The notes: generated by a model from the letters alone, not told the origin. 64,000 bases of DNA from Rhinopithecimicrobium faecis (GCA_017942165.1 JAGKSB010000010.1:1-64000), one strand, 5' to 3'. Shown: positions 8,684 to 18,162, numbered from the stretch's first letter. Program-made: numbers and translations.

Positions 8684-9303
8684 GAATCTAAGGCTTCAAG
8701 GTGCTTCGTATTATAATAATCTATAATAGAGAATTTACCGTCTTCATACTCCACGATATATAAGGAGGTATTCGTATGCGGAAACTCATCCATTCTTGCT
8801 AAGTCTACGCCCGAGAGCCAGCAGAGGATAATACGTAAAGCGCGCCCATGCATAACCACTAAGACGGTATCTTCTGCAGGCTGAGCAACGATATGTGCTA
8901 TCGCTTCCTGCTGACGTCTTTTTAAAGTATTCGGAGACTCTCCGCGTTCAATGCTTAAGTCCAAATCTCCGGCGGCCCATGCGGCTACTACTTCACCAAA
9001 ACCAGCCATAATATGTTCATTCTGCTCCTGTCCCTCATAAATACCCCAAGATATTTCATCCAGACCTTCAAGTTGCTCCCAAGGAATATCCTTTTCTAGA
9101 AAAGGCTGTGCCGTCTGATGCGTACGTAATAAAGTCGACGTGTAGACTTTATCAAAAGGAATATCCTGATACGCGCTATGGAAGGCTTCAGCTTGCTTCA
9201 AGCCGGTACTATTCAAGGGGGAATTTACGCCACGTCCTTGAACAATGCCACGCAGGTTTAAATCAGTCTGTCCGTGGCGGATAAAATAAAGGGTCTTTTT
9301 CAA
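8680..9303 (-). CDS. Histidine phosphatase family protein (phosphoglycerate-mutase-like)
   Basis: 207 residues of the histidine phosphatase superfamily. The phospho-acceptor motif RHGQT is at residues 9-13, Arg of 'TSTLLRTHQTA' near 60, the acid Glu in EISWGIYEGQ near 84, and the second catalytic His in LVVMHGRALR near 152. It could act on sugar phosphates, nucleotides or cobalamin intermediates; the family alone does not say. It lies between mqnE and mqnA, overlapping mqnA by four bases and following mqnE by 32. This suggests a link to menaquinone or nucleotide salvage (inference). Confidence 0.85.
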   Translation of the reverse strand: MKKTLYFIRHGQTDLNLRGIVQGRGVNSPLNSTGLKQAEAFHSAYQDIPFDKVYTSTLLRTHQTAQPFLEKDIPWEQLEGLDEISWGIYEGQEQNEHIMAGFGEVVAAWAAGDLDLSIERGESPNTLKRRQQEAIAHIVAQPAEDTVLVVMHGRALRIILCWLSGVDLARMDEFPHTNTSLYIVEYEDGKFSIIDYYNTKHLEALDS

Positions 9304-9335
9304 CAGTATCTTTTTTTGGGCCTTAAAAGGAATAA

Positions 9336-10547
9336 TTAAATTTCAGAAGAGAGTACCGGTAAAGCATAATACTTCTTCTTTGCCGTGGATTCATCCGCTT
9401 CAAAAACAACATCTTTGTAGTCTGTAACCACCTTATAAAGTGTATCACGCTCAATTGGATGACGTCGTACATCTTTAATAAGATCTACTAACTCTTTCGT
9501 AGACATTCCTGGCTTTTGCTCCTCAGCACCTGCCATGGAGTAAATTTTGGTGGTATCATCTAAAGTACCATCGATATCATCGACACCAAAGGCCAATGAA
9601 AGTTGTGCCGTATCACGCGAAATCATCGCCCAATAGGCTTTAATATGTGGGAAATTGTCCATATAAATACGCGCTATCGCGTAGTTACGTAAATCTTCTA
9701 TCACCGAAACTTCGGGGATATGAGACATTTGATTTTCCTTATTTCTAAATTTCAACGGTATAAAGGCTTGAAATCCACCCGTTTTATCTTGCAGCTGACG
9801 TAGACGCTCCATATGGTCTACACGGTGCCAATATTCTTCGATATGCCCATAAAGCATCGTAGCATTGGAGTGCATCCCCAGTGAATGTGCTTGCTCATGG
9901 ATATCTAACCACTGTTCAGCAGTACACTTATCATGGGCGATCTTCTCTCTAACCTCAGGATGGAAGATTTCTGCTCCTCCCCCAGGCATGGAGTCCAAGC
10001 CAGCTTCCTTCAAATATTTCATCCCTTCATAGTGGCTAAGTTTAGCTTTTTTAAAGATATAGTAATATTCTACCGGCGTTAAAGCTTTAATATGTAAGTC
10101 AGGTCGATGTGCTTTACACTGTCTAAAAAAGTCTGAATAGAAGGCTAAATTTTGTTTTGGCACAACACCTCCAGTAATGTGAACTTCCGTCACAGGCTCA
10201 TTATCATACTTACGTACGATATCCATCATGCCTGCCACTTCCATTTCCCAACCTTCAGCACGCTCTTTTACTAAACGTGAGTACGAGCAGAATTTACAAT
10301 CATAAACACATACATTGGTCGGTTCAATATGAAAATTCCTATTGAAATAGGTGTAATCACCGTGTTTCTTCTCCCGTATATAGTTTGCCAAAACTCCTAA
10401 ATAACTGAGTTCTCCTTTTTCATATAATAAGACACCTTCTTCAAAAGTAATACGTGTGCCAGCGAGCACTTTCGCTGCAATAGCACGTAAGTCTGTAGCT
10501 AAGTGTACATCCTGCAATAAGAAGTCTAGTTTATTTTTTGCGTCCAT
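9336..10547 (-). CDS. mqnE: Aminofutalosine synthase (radical SAM)
   Basis: 403 residues. MqnE joins 3-enolpyruvylbenzoate to a SAM-derived adenosyl radical to form aminofutalosine. The radical-SAM Cys triplet is CVYDCKFC at residues 80, 84 and 87, preceded by HIEPTNV. Other family blocks are EVHITGGVVP, LDSMPGGGAEIF, 'NATMLYGHIE', GGFQAFIPLKF and FPHIKAYWAMI. These fit MqnE better than MqnC. It opens the mqnE-phosphatase-mqnA operon. A TACATTTG box and an AGGAG stretch eight bases before the ATG support this start. Confidence 0.95.
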   Translation of the reverse strand: MDAKNKLDFLLQDVHLATDLRAIAAKVLAGTRITFEEGVLLYEKGELSYLGVLANYIREKKHGDYTYFNRNFHIEPTNVCVYDCKFCSYSRLVKERAEGWEMEVAGMMDIVRKYDNEPVTEVHITGGVVPKQNLAFYSDFFRQCKAHRPDLHIKALTPVEYYYIFKKAKLSHYEGMKYLKEAGLDSMPGGGAEIFHPEVREKIAHDKCTAEQWLDIHEQAHSLGMHSNATMLYGHIEEYWHRVDHMERLRQLQDKTGGFQAFIPLKFRNKENQMSHIPEVSVIEDLRNYAIARIYMDNFPHIKAYWAMISRDTAQLSLAFGVDDIDGTLDDTTKIYSMAGAEEQKPGMSTKELVDLIKDVRRHPIERDTLYKVVTDYKDVVFEADESTAKKKYYALPVLSSEI

Positions 10548-10565
10548 TTTAATCTCCTATCTAAA

Positions 10566-10573
10566 CAAATGTA
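10566..10573 (-). promoter_or_regulatory. -7 promoter box for the mqn operon
   Basis: Read on the minus strand this is TACATTTG, 18 bases before the mqnE ATG, followed by an AGGAG ribosome-binding-like stretch. Confidence 0.6.
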
Positions 10574-10644
10574 CCAATTGTAACTGAATAAATTAAACCC
10601 CTAAGGCTTAAAACCATGAAATCAACATTTTAAAAGTCACCCTA

Positions 10645-12471
10645 TTAATCGGTGAACTGCTGCATGTCAATTAACTTTTTATATAAACCCGCTTGCTGCA
10701 ATAAGGTTTGATGGGAGCCTACTTCTACTATTTTCCCGCCATCAATAACAATAATTTTATCGGCATTCGTAATGGTACTTAAGCGGTGAGCAATCACCAC
10801 GGTCGTACGGCTTTCCATTAGGCGGTATAAGGAATCCTGCACAAGCTTTTCAGATTCAGTATCCAGCGCTGAAGTCGCTTCATCGAGCAGCATAATAGGT
10901 GGATTTTTTAAGACTGCGCGCGCAATACAAATACGCTGACGCTGGCCCCCGGAAAGTTTTGCCCCGCGATCCCCAATATTCGTTTGATAACCATCTTCAG
11001 TCTTTAGAATAAAATCATGCGCATTCGCTATTTTCGCGGCCTCTTCCACCATCTCAGGGCTAGCTTCGGTATTAGCGAAAGCTATATTATTAAAGATGGT
11101 ATCATTAAACAGGATGGATTCTTGGTTTACAACACCAATTAACTGGCGTAAAGAATCCTGGTCTAAGTCTCTTAAATCCTGCCCATCAAAGAGTATCGCG
11201 CCCCCTGTGGGATCCATAAAACGAGGTATTAAATCTATCATCGTCGACTTTCCTCCCCCCGAGGGGCCTACTAAAGCGACGGTCTCACCTTTTTCTATGG
11301 TGAAGGATGCCTGATTGATAATTTGCTTCTCATCGTACGCAAAATCAACGTTCTTAAAAGCAATGGAATTTGTAAATGCTGTTACCACCTTAGCGGTGGA
11401 CTTATCTTGCACCGTAGATTGCTCATCTATGAGTGCAAGTACGCGTTCACCTGCCGCTATGCCGTTATGAATATTGGAAAATGCATCCGTAAGCGATTTC
11501 GCAGGGCGCATTACTTGGGAGAAAATAGCGATATAAGCGATAAAATCTGGAGCCCCTAACTCTTGGGATCCTGATAATACCAGGTGGCCTCCATACAATA
11601 GGATTATTGCAACCATAATTACACCTAAAAGTTCGGACACTGGGGAGCCCATCTGCTGACGGCGCACCATACGACGCATAATATTTGCATAGCGATCATT
11701 CTCAGCATTGAAGCGATCTTTCACGAAGTTAGTCCCATTAAAAGCTTTGATGATGCGTACTCCTGAGAGCGCTTCATCTAAATAGGTAATCATATTCGCA
11801 TAGGAGGTCTGTCCTTCAATAGCTTTAGCTTTTAATGTTTTTACAATTCTCGATATAAAGAATGCCGACACGGGGATGACCAGCATGGCGAAAAATGTTA
11901 GTTTTGCCGAAATCACAAAAAGCATCACTAAATAAGCAATAAGCTGCAATGGTTCCTTAAACACGACTTGCAGTGTTCCTGTTACGGAAAATTGGACTAC
12001 CTGCACATCCGAAGATACTTTGGAAATAATATCCCCTTTACGTTGGTTGCTAAAGAAGCCAAGATGCATATCCATCACGTTATTAAACACGGTCTTACGT
12101 AAGTTTAATAAGGTATGAATACGTAAATTCTCCATTATACGCTGCGCTAAATAGCGGAATAAGTTGGAGATAAATACGGATATTACTATCGCTATGCACA
12201 CAAATTTTAAAGCTTCATAGGCACCAAATTCCTGATTCGCGTAATTCGCATAGTAATTAAAATAAGCTAATACGTCGTAATAACCTTCAGGCTTCACCAA
12301 AGCGACATCCGTTGCTTGCTGATCTGTATTAAATAAAGTATGTAGTAAGGGAGCTAATAAAGCGAGATTTAAGGTGCTAAATACGACTGTAATCAGGGTG
12401 CAGATTATATACGGAATGGCATATTTCCCGAGGGGTTTTGCAAATGCTAAAAGTCTAAAATACGTTTTCAT
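10645..12471 (-). CDS. MsbA-like ABC exporter (fused permease and ATPase)
   Basis: 608 residues from the ATG at 12471; a TTG one codon upstream is less likely. Residues 1 to about 330 are a six-helix type IV ABC exporter membrane domain with the coupling segment LGFFSNQRKGDIISKVSSD. The ATPase domain has Walker A GPSGGGKST near residue 400, signature LSGGQRQRICIARA near 508, Walker B IMLLDEATSALD near 530 and the His switch in VIAHRLSTI. Length and domain order match MsbA/lipid exporters, and a lipid A-core flippase role is plausible, but drug exporters look the same. It is transcribed alone, divergently from the aminotransferase. Confidence 0.88.
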   Translation of the reverse strand: MKTYFRLLAFAKPLGKYAIPYIICTLITVVFSTLNLALLAPLLHTLFNTDQQATDVALVKPEGYYDVLAYFNYYANYANQEFGAYEALKFVCIAIVISVFISNLFRYLAQRIMENLRIHTLLNLRKTVFNNVMDMHLGFFSNQRKGDIISKVSSDVQVVQFSVTGTLQVVFKEPLQLIAYLVMLFVISAKLTFFAMLVIPVSAFFISRIVKTLKAKAIEGQTSYANMITYLDEALSGVRIIKAFNGTNFVKDRFNAENDRYANIMRRMVRRQQMGSPVSELLGVIMVAIILLYGGHLVLSGSQELGAPDFIAYIAIFSQVMRPAKSLTDAFSNIHNGIAAGERVLALIDEQSTVQDKSTAKVVTAFTNSIAFKNVDFAYDEKQIINQASFTIEKGETVALVGPSGGGKSTMIDLIPRFMDPTGGAILFDGQDLRDLDQDSLRQLIGVVNQESILFNDTIFNNIAFANTEASPEMVEEAAKIANAHDFILKTEDGYQTNIGDRGAKLSGGQRQRICIARAVLKNPPIMLLDEATSALDTESEKLVQDSLYRLMESRTTVVIAHRLSTITNADKIIVIDGGKIVEVGSHQTLLQQAGLYKKLIDMQQFTD

Positions 12472-12488
12472 CAAATTTACTTAGGAAG

Positions 12489-12496
12489 CAAAAATA
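12489..12496 (-). promoter_or_regulatory. -7 promoter box for the MsbA-like exporter
   Basis: The minus strand reads TATTTTTG 17 bases before the ATG, matching TAnnTTTG. Confidence 0.55.
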
Positions 12497-12645
12497 CTAA
12501 AACTATAGCAATAATAGGTGTCAGTCAAGACATCTTATAAAAAATTGACATTAAAACCCTCCCTATTTATTTTTATTGCTTAAAACTTCTTTTTTAGGGC
12601 ATAATACATTAATTTAGGGCTATAATCGAATAAACACTAATCATA

Positions 12646-13806
12646 ATGCAAATAGACGTTGCCAGCAGGCTGCAACATACCGAAGAATATTACTTCGCAA
12701 AGAAGTTGAGAGAAATTGACGAGCTTAATAAATCAGGCTTACGTGTGATTAATCTCGGTATTGGAAGCCCCGACTTACCTCCGCATCCTGAAGTGATTCA
12801 GGTGCTTACTGAACAAGCTAGTTTACCGAACACCCATGCCTATCAAAACTATAAGGGAGCTCCGGCATTGAGACAGGCTATGGCGGACTGGTACTATCGT
12901 TATTATGGTGTAAATCTGAATCCTGAGAAGGAGATATTACCTTTAATAGGCTCCAAGGAAGGGATCGTTCATATCTGTATGACCTATCTTCAGGAAGGCG
13001 ATGATGTGTTAATCCCCAATCCCGGATATCCAGCTTATGCTGCTGCAGTGCGCCTTTCTGGGGCGACGAGCATCCCCTATGAATTGACATCGGAAAATAA
13101 TTGGCTGCCAGACTTAAAAGCGCTGGCTGCAAAAGATCTTTCGAAAGTAAAACTTATGTGGATCAACTACCCGCATATGCCTACAGGCGCCTCGGCAACG
13201 AAAGCGTTTTACACGGAATTAGTAGCTTTTGCGAAGGAGCATACGATCCTACTATGTCATGATAATCCTTATAGCTTTATCTTAAATGATCAGCCCACAA
13301 GTATCTTGGCTACGGAGGGAGCCAAAGAAGTAGCGATTGAATTAAACTCCCTTTCGAAATCTTCGAATATGGCGGGATGGCGCGTAGGCATGCTCATGGG
13401 TGATGAGCAGCGTATTAATGAAGTGATGCGCTTTAAGTCCAATATGGATTCGGGCATGTTCTTACCGCTACAGCTTGCTGCAGCTAAAGCTTTAAGCTTA
13501 GATGCTTCCTGGTATGCCTCCCTAAATGAGACTTATCTAAAACGTAGACTTAAGGTCTTTGAGCTTATGGATCTGCTGCAGTGCAGCTACCGCAAAGATC
13601 AAGTAGGCCTGTTTGTATGGGCCGCCATACCGTCAAAATACAACGATGGTTACGCCCTTTCAGATGAGATATTAACCCATGCGCGGGTATTTATTACACC
13701 GGGAGGAATCTTTGGTTCTGCAGGCATCAACTACATTCGAATCAGCCTTTGCGCTACGGAAATGGTCTTTGAAGAAGCCATTGCACGGATTAAAGCCTCC
13801 TTATAA
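12646..13806 (+). CDS. PLP-dependent class I/II aminotransferase, probably aromatic
   Basis: 386 residues. It is a fold-type I aminotransferase: INLGIGSPDLPPHPEV at the N-terminus, YQNYKGAPALRQA, the PLP Asp/Tyr-contacting 'NPGYPAYAAAV', NYPHMPTGA, and the Schiff-base Lys in SLSKSSNMAGWRVG near residue 237. LL-diaminopimelate and aspartate aminotransferases are close relatives. The prephenate dehydrogenase gene follows after 43 bases, and in other Bacteroidota such an enzyme sits with pheA/tyrA, so transamination of (p-hydroxy)phenylpyruvate is the best guess. The substrate is inferred from context only. Confidence 0.85.
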   Translation: MQIDVASRLQHTEEYYFAKKLREIDELNKSGLRVINLGIGSPDLPPHPEVIQVLTEQASLPNTHAYQNYKGAPALRQAMADWYYRYYGVNLNPEKEILPLIGSKEGIVHICMTYLQEGDDVLIPNPGYPAYAAAVRLSGATSIPYELTSENNWLPDLKALAAKDLSKVKLMWINYPHMPTGASATKAFYTELVAFAKEHTILLCHDNPYSFILNDQPTSILATEGAKEVAIELNSLSKSSNMAGWRVGMLMGDEQRINEVMRFKSNMDSGMFLPLQLAAAKALSLDASWYASLNETYLKRRLKVFELMDLLQCSYRKDQVGLFVWAAIPSKYNDGYALSDEILTHARVFITPGGIFGSAGINYIRISLCATEMVFEEAIARIKASL

Positions 13807-13849
13807 GCCTTGCTTAAGAGGATTCCTGAACACTTAGAATATTTATAAA

Positions 13850-14689
13850 ATGAATATAGCCATACTTGGCGTTGGACTGATCGGTGGATCAGTAGCTATA
13901 CAATTAAAGGATACCCAATTTTGTGATTTAGTTTATGGAATTGACAGGAATGAAGACAACTTAAATAAAGCCTTAAAGATTGGTTTCATTGACAAGAAAG
14001 CTACCCTTACGGAAGCTTTAGCTGCCTGTAAGGTGATTATACTTACCGCTCCTGTAGATGCTATCTACAGCATGTTACCAGATTTACTAGATCAGGTTAC
14101 CGATCAGGTAGTGATCGATATGGGCTCCACCAAGCAGAATATCTTAAAGCTAATTGAAGACCACCCGAATCGTGGTCGCTACATCGCTGCTCACCCCATG
14201 GCGGGAACGGAATACTCCGGTCCTGAAGCAGCCCTTAAGGATTTGTTTAAAGGTAAGATGATGGTCTATGTCGCTGCGACACAAACGGATGAAGATGCCT
14301 TTGACTTAGCAGATAGCATCACTGAAAGATTAGAAATGCGCACCTCCTTTATGGGTGCCCATGAGCATGATATGCATACGGCCTATGTCTCCCATATCTC
14401 CCATTTAACGTCTTTTGCATTAGCATTAACGGTATTGGAAAAGGAGAAATCTCAAGGTCGTATCTTTGAGTTAGCAGGATCAGGATTTGAATCCACGGTA
14501 CGTCTTGCGAAATCTTCACCCGATATGTGGACACCGATATTCAAGCAAAATCGTGAAAATGTACTTGAAGTATTGGAAGAGCATATCAAGCAGCTTACGA
14601 ACTTGCATACCGCCTTAGCGGATGAAAATTATGAGGAGTTACACCGCTTAATTAAGAAATCTAATAAAATAAAAAGGATTCTGAAGTAA
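13850..14689 (+). CDS. tyrA: Prephenate dehydrogenase
   Basis: 279 residues. It oxidatively decarboxylates prephenate to 4-hydroxyphenylpyruvate for tyrosine synthesis. The NAD-binding Rossmann motif is at the start (ILGVGLIGGSV, GxGxxG). A nucleotide-binding Asp follows in 'VYGIDRN', then 'VIDMGSTKQ', the HPMAGTEYSGP block and the prephenate-binding HDMHTAYVSHISHL. There is no fused chorismate mutase or ACT domain. It lies directly after the aminotransferase that may carry out the next step, so the two probably form a short tyrosine operon. Confidence 0.93.
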   Translation: MNIAILGVGLIGGSVAIQLKDTQFCDLVYGIDRNEDNLNKALKIGFIDKKATLTEALAACKVIILTAPVDAIYSMLPDLLDQVTDQVVIDMGSTKQNILKLIEDHPNRGRYIAAHPMAGTEYSGPEAALKDLFKGKMMVYVAATQTDEDAFDLADSITERLEMRTSFMGAHEHDMHTAYVSHISHLTSFALALTVLEKEKSQGRIFELAGSGFESTVRLAKSSPDMWTPIFKQNRENVLEVLEEHIKQLTNLHTALADENYEELHRLIKKSNKIKRILK

Positions 14690-14766
14690 TGACCTAGGAT
14701 TATTTTATGAAAATAAGTATCCTTAAAGCTACAACAAGAAGATATTTCAGTTAAAATATTTTATAT

Positions 14767-14790
14767 AAAAGCACCTTTTAGGTGCTTTTA
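14767..14790 (+). terminator. Terminator of the aminotransferase-tyrA operon
   Basis: The arms AAAAGCACCT and AGGTGCTTTT form a compact hairpin within A/T runs, about 80 bases after the tyrA stop. Confidence 0.75.
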
Positions 14791-14815
14791 TTCGTTAGTA
14801 TTAAATAAATTAATT

Positions 14816-14823
14816 TAAATTTG
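14816..14823 (+). promoter_or_regulatory. -7 promoter box for the glycosyltransferase gene
   Basis: TAAATTTG fits TAnnTTTG and lies 48 bases before the ATG. Confidence 0.5.
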
Positions 14824-14871
14824 CAGTAAAGGTTACTAACCTATTTTCCATTATTGTAAACCTTAAATTAT

Positions 14872-15714
14872 ATGCACGTAACTAAGAATACTAAGCTCAC
14901 CACGACGCTGCTAATAGCAACCTACAATTGGTCTTCAGCACTTTCCGTCGTCTTAAATTCCATTCTCCGGCAGTCCGTTGCTCCAACAGAAATTATAATT
15001 GCTGATGATGGCTCACGAGAAGACACCGCCCAGCTTATAAAAGAATTTAATAAAACCCACAATTTAGCGATTAAACATGTATGGCATCCCGATGCCGGCT
15101 TTCGGAAGACGTTAATCCTCAATAAAGCTATCCAACAAAGTTGCGCTTCCTATCTGATACAAATTGATGGGGATATAGTCATGCATAGCCATTTTATACG
15201 CGATCATATTGCTGCCGCTGAGGAAGGTTTTTTTGTTCAAGGAAGTCGGGCTATGCTCACAAAAAAGCTTACTGAAAAGGTCGTATCATGCAATAGCTTT
15301 AAGTTACATGCCTTGAGTCGTGGCATGCATACGCGGTTCAATGCCATACATTGTCCAAGACTAGCTTTTATCTTCAGCTGCAACCCCACGAGTTCCCACA
15401 ATGTAAAAGGCTGTAATATGGCCTTCTTTCGGGCAGATTTCATCCGTATTAATGGCTATTACAATGGATTTGAGGGCTGGGGATTTGAGGATTATGAGTT
15501 TGCCGAACGGCTAATTAATTCGGGTATAAAAAAGAAGCGTTTAAAATGGGCTGCCGTTTCCTACCACCTATTCCACCCCCTTTGTTCACGAAAGAACTTT
15601 AGATCCAATGAAATAATTTATGAGGAAACGGTCGCTCAAAAAAAAACATATCGTATTCCTGGATATCACGAAATCAGTGCCCAGAAAGCGCATCACTACG
15701 GCTGTAGCGAATAA
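14872..15714 (+). CDS. Family 2 glycosyltransferase with galactosyltransferase-type C-terminal domain
   Basis: 280 residues, cytosolic GT-A fold. The N-terminal GT2 domain starts with LLIATYNWSSALSVVLNSI, has the nucleotide-binding IIADDGS near residue 44 and the metal-binding DxD as QIDGDIV near 99. The C-terminal block NGFEGWGFEDYEFAERL is the glyco_transf_7C signature, with acceptor and catalytic acidic residues. Such enzymes add a sugar to cell-surface polysaccharides or lipopolysaccharide cores. There are no neighbouring glycan genes, so the product is unknown. The gene converges on a membrane-protein gene three bases downstream. Confidence 0.88.
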   Translation: MHVTKNTKLTTTLLIATYNWSSALSVVLNSILRQSVAPTEIIIADDGSREDTAQLIKEFNKTHNLAIKHVWHPDAGFRKTLILNKAIQQSCASYLIQIDGDIVMHSHFIRDHIAAAEEGFFVQGSRAMLTKKLTEKVVSCNSFKLHALSRGMHTRFNAIHCPRLAFIFSCNPTSSHNVKGCNMAFFRADFIRINGYYNGFEGWGFEDYEFAERLINSGIKKKRLKWAAVSYHLFHPLCSRKNFRSNEIIYEETVAQKKTYRIPGYHEISAQKAHHYGCSE

Positions 15715-15717
15715 GTA

Positions 15718-16260
15718 TTAATACTTGATCTTAAATCGCTTAATCACAAAATGCCATAACCAGATAGGCCCTACCGTTAATAGCTGGAAGAAATCATGGG
15801 GCGCAAGCTTTCGTGGCTCCCGATTTTTTCCAATAAGAAGGGCTATAAAAGAGATTATTAACACAGAACCAAATACCAACCATAAATTGGGTCCCCCCGT
15901 CTTTACTGCCATCTCTAGGGAGACAATAAAATAACTCATAATACCAATACAAAAGAGCACTACATAGGATAATGAAGGGGACAATTTAAGGTATAAATAG
16001 ATCACTAAGGCGATAAAAAAAGAGGCCCAATTCAAAAATGTATGCCAGCCTAAACGTTCTAAGAAGGCAAACTGCGGAAAGGGTATTAACCAGATTACGC
16101 CTAATAAGCCGAAGAAAAATAAGGGTAAAAATATAATTTGGATACGGCGATTGATAGGGTCTGTATAATTTGCGGAGAGACGAGCAAATAGTTCATCGAC
16201 CTTTCTTTGTGGCTCTGCAACTACCTGGGGTGTGGAACCACCTTTTTTAGCTTTTTTCAT
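15718..16260 (-). CDS. DUF962/Mpo1-like small membrane protein
   Basis: 180 residues with about four membrane helices after a basic, soluble N-terminus of about 35 residues. The core 'DPINRRIQIIFLPLFFFGLL' and the C-terminal FFQLLTVGPIWLWHFVIKRF correspond to the start and end signatures of the DUF962 (Mpo1/YGL010w) family. Yeast Mpo1 is an Fe(II)-dependent 2-hydroxy fatty acid dioxygenase. The N-terminal His residues usual in that family (H-x-NP and the later I-H) are replaced here by Thr-Asp-Pro and Gln. Catalytic activity is therefore doubtful. It is transcribed alone on the minus strand after rny. Confidence 0.65.
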   Translation of the reverse strand: MKKAKKGGSTPQVVAEPQRKVDELFARLSANYTDPINRRIQIIFLPLFFFGLLGVIWLIPFPQFAFLERLGWHTFLNWASFFIALVIYLYLKLSPSLSYVVLFCIGIMSYFIVSLEMAVKTGGPNLWLVFGSVLIISFIALLIGKNREPRKLAPHDFFQLLTVGPIWLWHFVIKRFKIKY

Positions 16261-16277
16261 ATAGAATTATTGTTCAA

Positions 16278-16310
16278 ATAAAACCTCGTCTATGTATGCA
16301 TAAACGAGGT
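16278..16310 (-). terminator. Terminator of rny
   Basis: On the minus strand the arms ACCTCGT and ACGAGGT enclose a 14-base loop and are followed by TTTTATTT, about 25 bases after the rny stop. Confidence 0.75.
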
Positions 16311-16335
16311 CCTAAACTCCTTGTGGAGGGTATTT

Positions 16336-17889
16336 TTATTTCGCGAAAGATACAGAACGTGTCTCGCGGATAACAGTAACTTTAATTTGACCCGGATAAG
16401 TCATCTCCGTTTGAATACGGTTAGAGATATCTGCGGCTAGAATTTCTGCTTGCGCATCGGAGATCTTTTCAGACTCTACAATAACACGAAGCTCACGTCC
16501 CGCTTGAATAGCGAAGGTCTTATCTACACCAGGGTATGATAAGGCTAATTCTTCTAATTCTTTCAGGCGTTTGATATAGCTTTCTACGACTTCACGACGC
16601 GCTCCAGGACGCGCACCCGAGATGGCATCACAAGCTTGTACGATAGGCGAGATCATCGCCGTCATTTCAATCTCATCGTGGTGAGCACCGATGGCATTAC
16701 ACACATCAGGGTGTTCCTTATATTTCTCTGCTAACTGCATACCTAAGATGGCGTGCGGTAACTCAGGGTTATCATCAGGCACCTTACCGATATCGTGTAG
16801 TAAACCTGCACGCTTCGCATGCTTCACATTCAGGCCTAACTCTGCAGCCATCGTAGCAGCGAAATTAGCAACCTCACGGGAGTGTTGTAATAAATTTTGA
16901 CCGTAAGAAGAGCGGTAACGCATACGTCCTACCATACGGATTAATTCCGGGTGTAGACCGTGTATACCTAAGTCAATCACTGTACGTTCACCAATTTCAA
17001 CGATTTCGTCTTCAATTTGCGTTCTTGTCTTAGCAACGACTTCTTCAATACGTGCTGGGTGGATACGTCCATCTGTTACTAGACGGTGTAACGCAAGACG
17101 CGCAATCTCGCGGCGTACAGGATCGAATCCAGAGAGGATAATCGCTTCTGGAGTATCATCAACGATAATTTCCACCCCTGTTGCAGCCTCTAGCGCACGG
17201 ATATTACGTCCCTCACGCCCAATGATACGACCTTTGATCTCATCATTTTCAATATTAAAGATAGAGACGGTATTTTCAATCGCCGACTCCGTTGCCGTAC
17301 GTTGAATGGTTTGGATAACGACTTTTTTCGCTTCTTTAGTAGCTGTTAACTTCGCTTCATCCACCACATCTTTTATTTGCATAATGGCTTGCGAGCGCGC
17401 TTCCTCACGGAGGGAGTCTACAAGTTGGTTTTTCGCTTCCTCAGCAGTTACACCAGCGATGGATTCTAGCTGCTTAATTTGTTGTAATTTCAGGCTTTCA
17501 ACCTCTTCAGATTTCTTATCATTTACCTCGATAAGCTTATCTAATTGTTTATTTTTAGCATCTAAATCTTGTTTTTCACGATTTAGATTTTCTAACTTTT
17601 GGGTTACAGACTGCTCCTTTTGGCGTAATGTATTTTCTTTTTGGCTGATGGCATTATTACGTTGAGAAACTTCTTTCTCGTGTTCAGCTTTCAATTGAAG
17701 GAATTTTTCCTTAGCATCTAAAAGGCGCTTTTTCTTTAAGTGTTCAGCTTCCTGCTCAGCTTCTTTAATGATGGATTTGACCTTTTCATTTGCTTCTTGC
17801 TCCTGCTTTGTGAAAAGCTTTTGTAGCAAATAACGTCCAATCACAACACCAACAATAAGCGAGAGTATTATATAAATTGCCGTGTTCAT
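16336..17889 (-). CDS. rny: Ribonuclease Y
   Basis: 517 residues. It is a membrane-anchored endoribonuclease that starts mRNA decay. The N-terminal anchor is residues about 3-20 ([19 protein letters not shown]), followed by a long Lys/Glu/Gln coiled coil to about 170. Then come a KH RNA-binding domain ([19 protein letters not shown] near 220) and an HD phosphohydrolase domain with the metal-binding pair in AGLLHDIGK near 369 and 'IGAHHDEIE' near 402. Length and order match the family exactly. It lies just downstream of the 6S RNA and zapA on the same strand. Confidence 0.97.
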   Translation of the reverse strand: MNTAIYIILSLIVGVVIGRYLLQKLFTKQEQEANEKVKSIIKEAEQEAEHLKKKRLLDAKEKFLQLKAEHEKEVSQRNNAISQKENTLRQKEQSVTQKLENLNREKQDLDAKNKQLDKLIEVNDKKSEEVESLKLQQIKQLESIAGVTAEEAKNQLVDSLREEARSQAIMQIKDVVDEAKLTATKEAKKVVIQTIQRTATESAIENTVSIFNIENDEIKGRIIGREGRNIRALEAATGVEIIVDDTPEAIILSGFDPVRREIARLALHRLVTDGRIHPARIEEVVAKTRTQIEDEIVEIGERTVIDLGIHGLHPELIRMVGRMRYRSSYGQNLLQHSREVANFAATMAAELGLNVKHAKRAGLLHDIGKVPDDNPELPHAILGMQLAEKYKEHPDVCNAIGAHHDEIEMTAMISPIVQACDAISGARPGARREVVESYIKRLKELEELALSYPGVDKTFAIQAGRELRVIVESEKISDAQAEILAADISNRIQTEMTYPGQIKVTVIRETRSVSFAK

Positions 17890-17952
17890 GTGTATATATA
17901 ACTATTTTAGTTGATATGTATATTTAATTAATAATTCAGTTTTAAAAAAAGT

Positions 17953-18126
17953 AAAAAAAATGCCGCAATCAAATAACAGGTTTCGAATATTATTAAACTT
18001 CTATATCACATGATTAGGCTATGATTATGATCCAGATGGCTTACGCAAAATGATCTATATCTGTTTCGCCTTTAATATTGAAGCGTTAAGTTTAAAATAG
18101 TGAAAACCCGAATTTAATTGCGGCAA
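17953..18126 (-). ncRNA. ssrS: 6S RNA, Bacteroidota type (6S-Flavo-like)
   Basis: Between zapA and rny there is a non-coding transcript-like stretch. On the minus strand the ends pair: TTGCCGCAAT near 18126 with ATTGCGGCA near 17961, extended by A-A-T/A-T-T and GG/CC steps. It finishes in a run of T after the closing stem, as an intrinsic terminator would. The long, mostly paired rod with an AT-rich interior fits 6S RNA, which mimics an open promoter and sequesters housekeeping RNA polymerase. Adjacency to zapA is the same arrangement as in proteobacterial ssrS. The call is by ends, length and position; no covariance search was run. Confidence 0.75.
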
Positions 18127-18162
18127 ATTCGTTGTTCAAAGCTCTGAAAGATGTAAGAACGA

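Noticed and set aside
17306-17665. Open frame of 119 codons opposite the rny coiled coil
   Set aside because: Antisense to a Lys/Glu/Gln-rich coiled coil yields Phe/Ser/Leu-rich frames by codon complementarity; no start signal or family seen.
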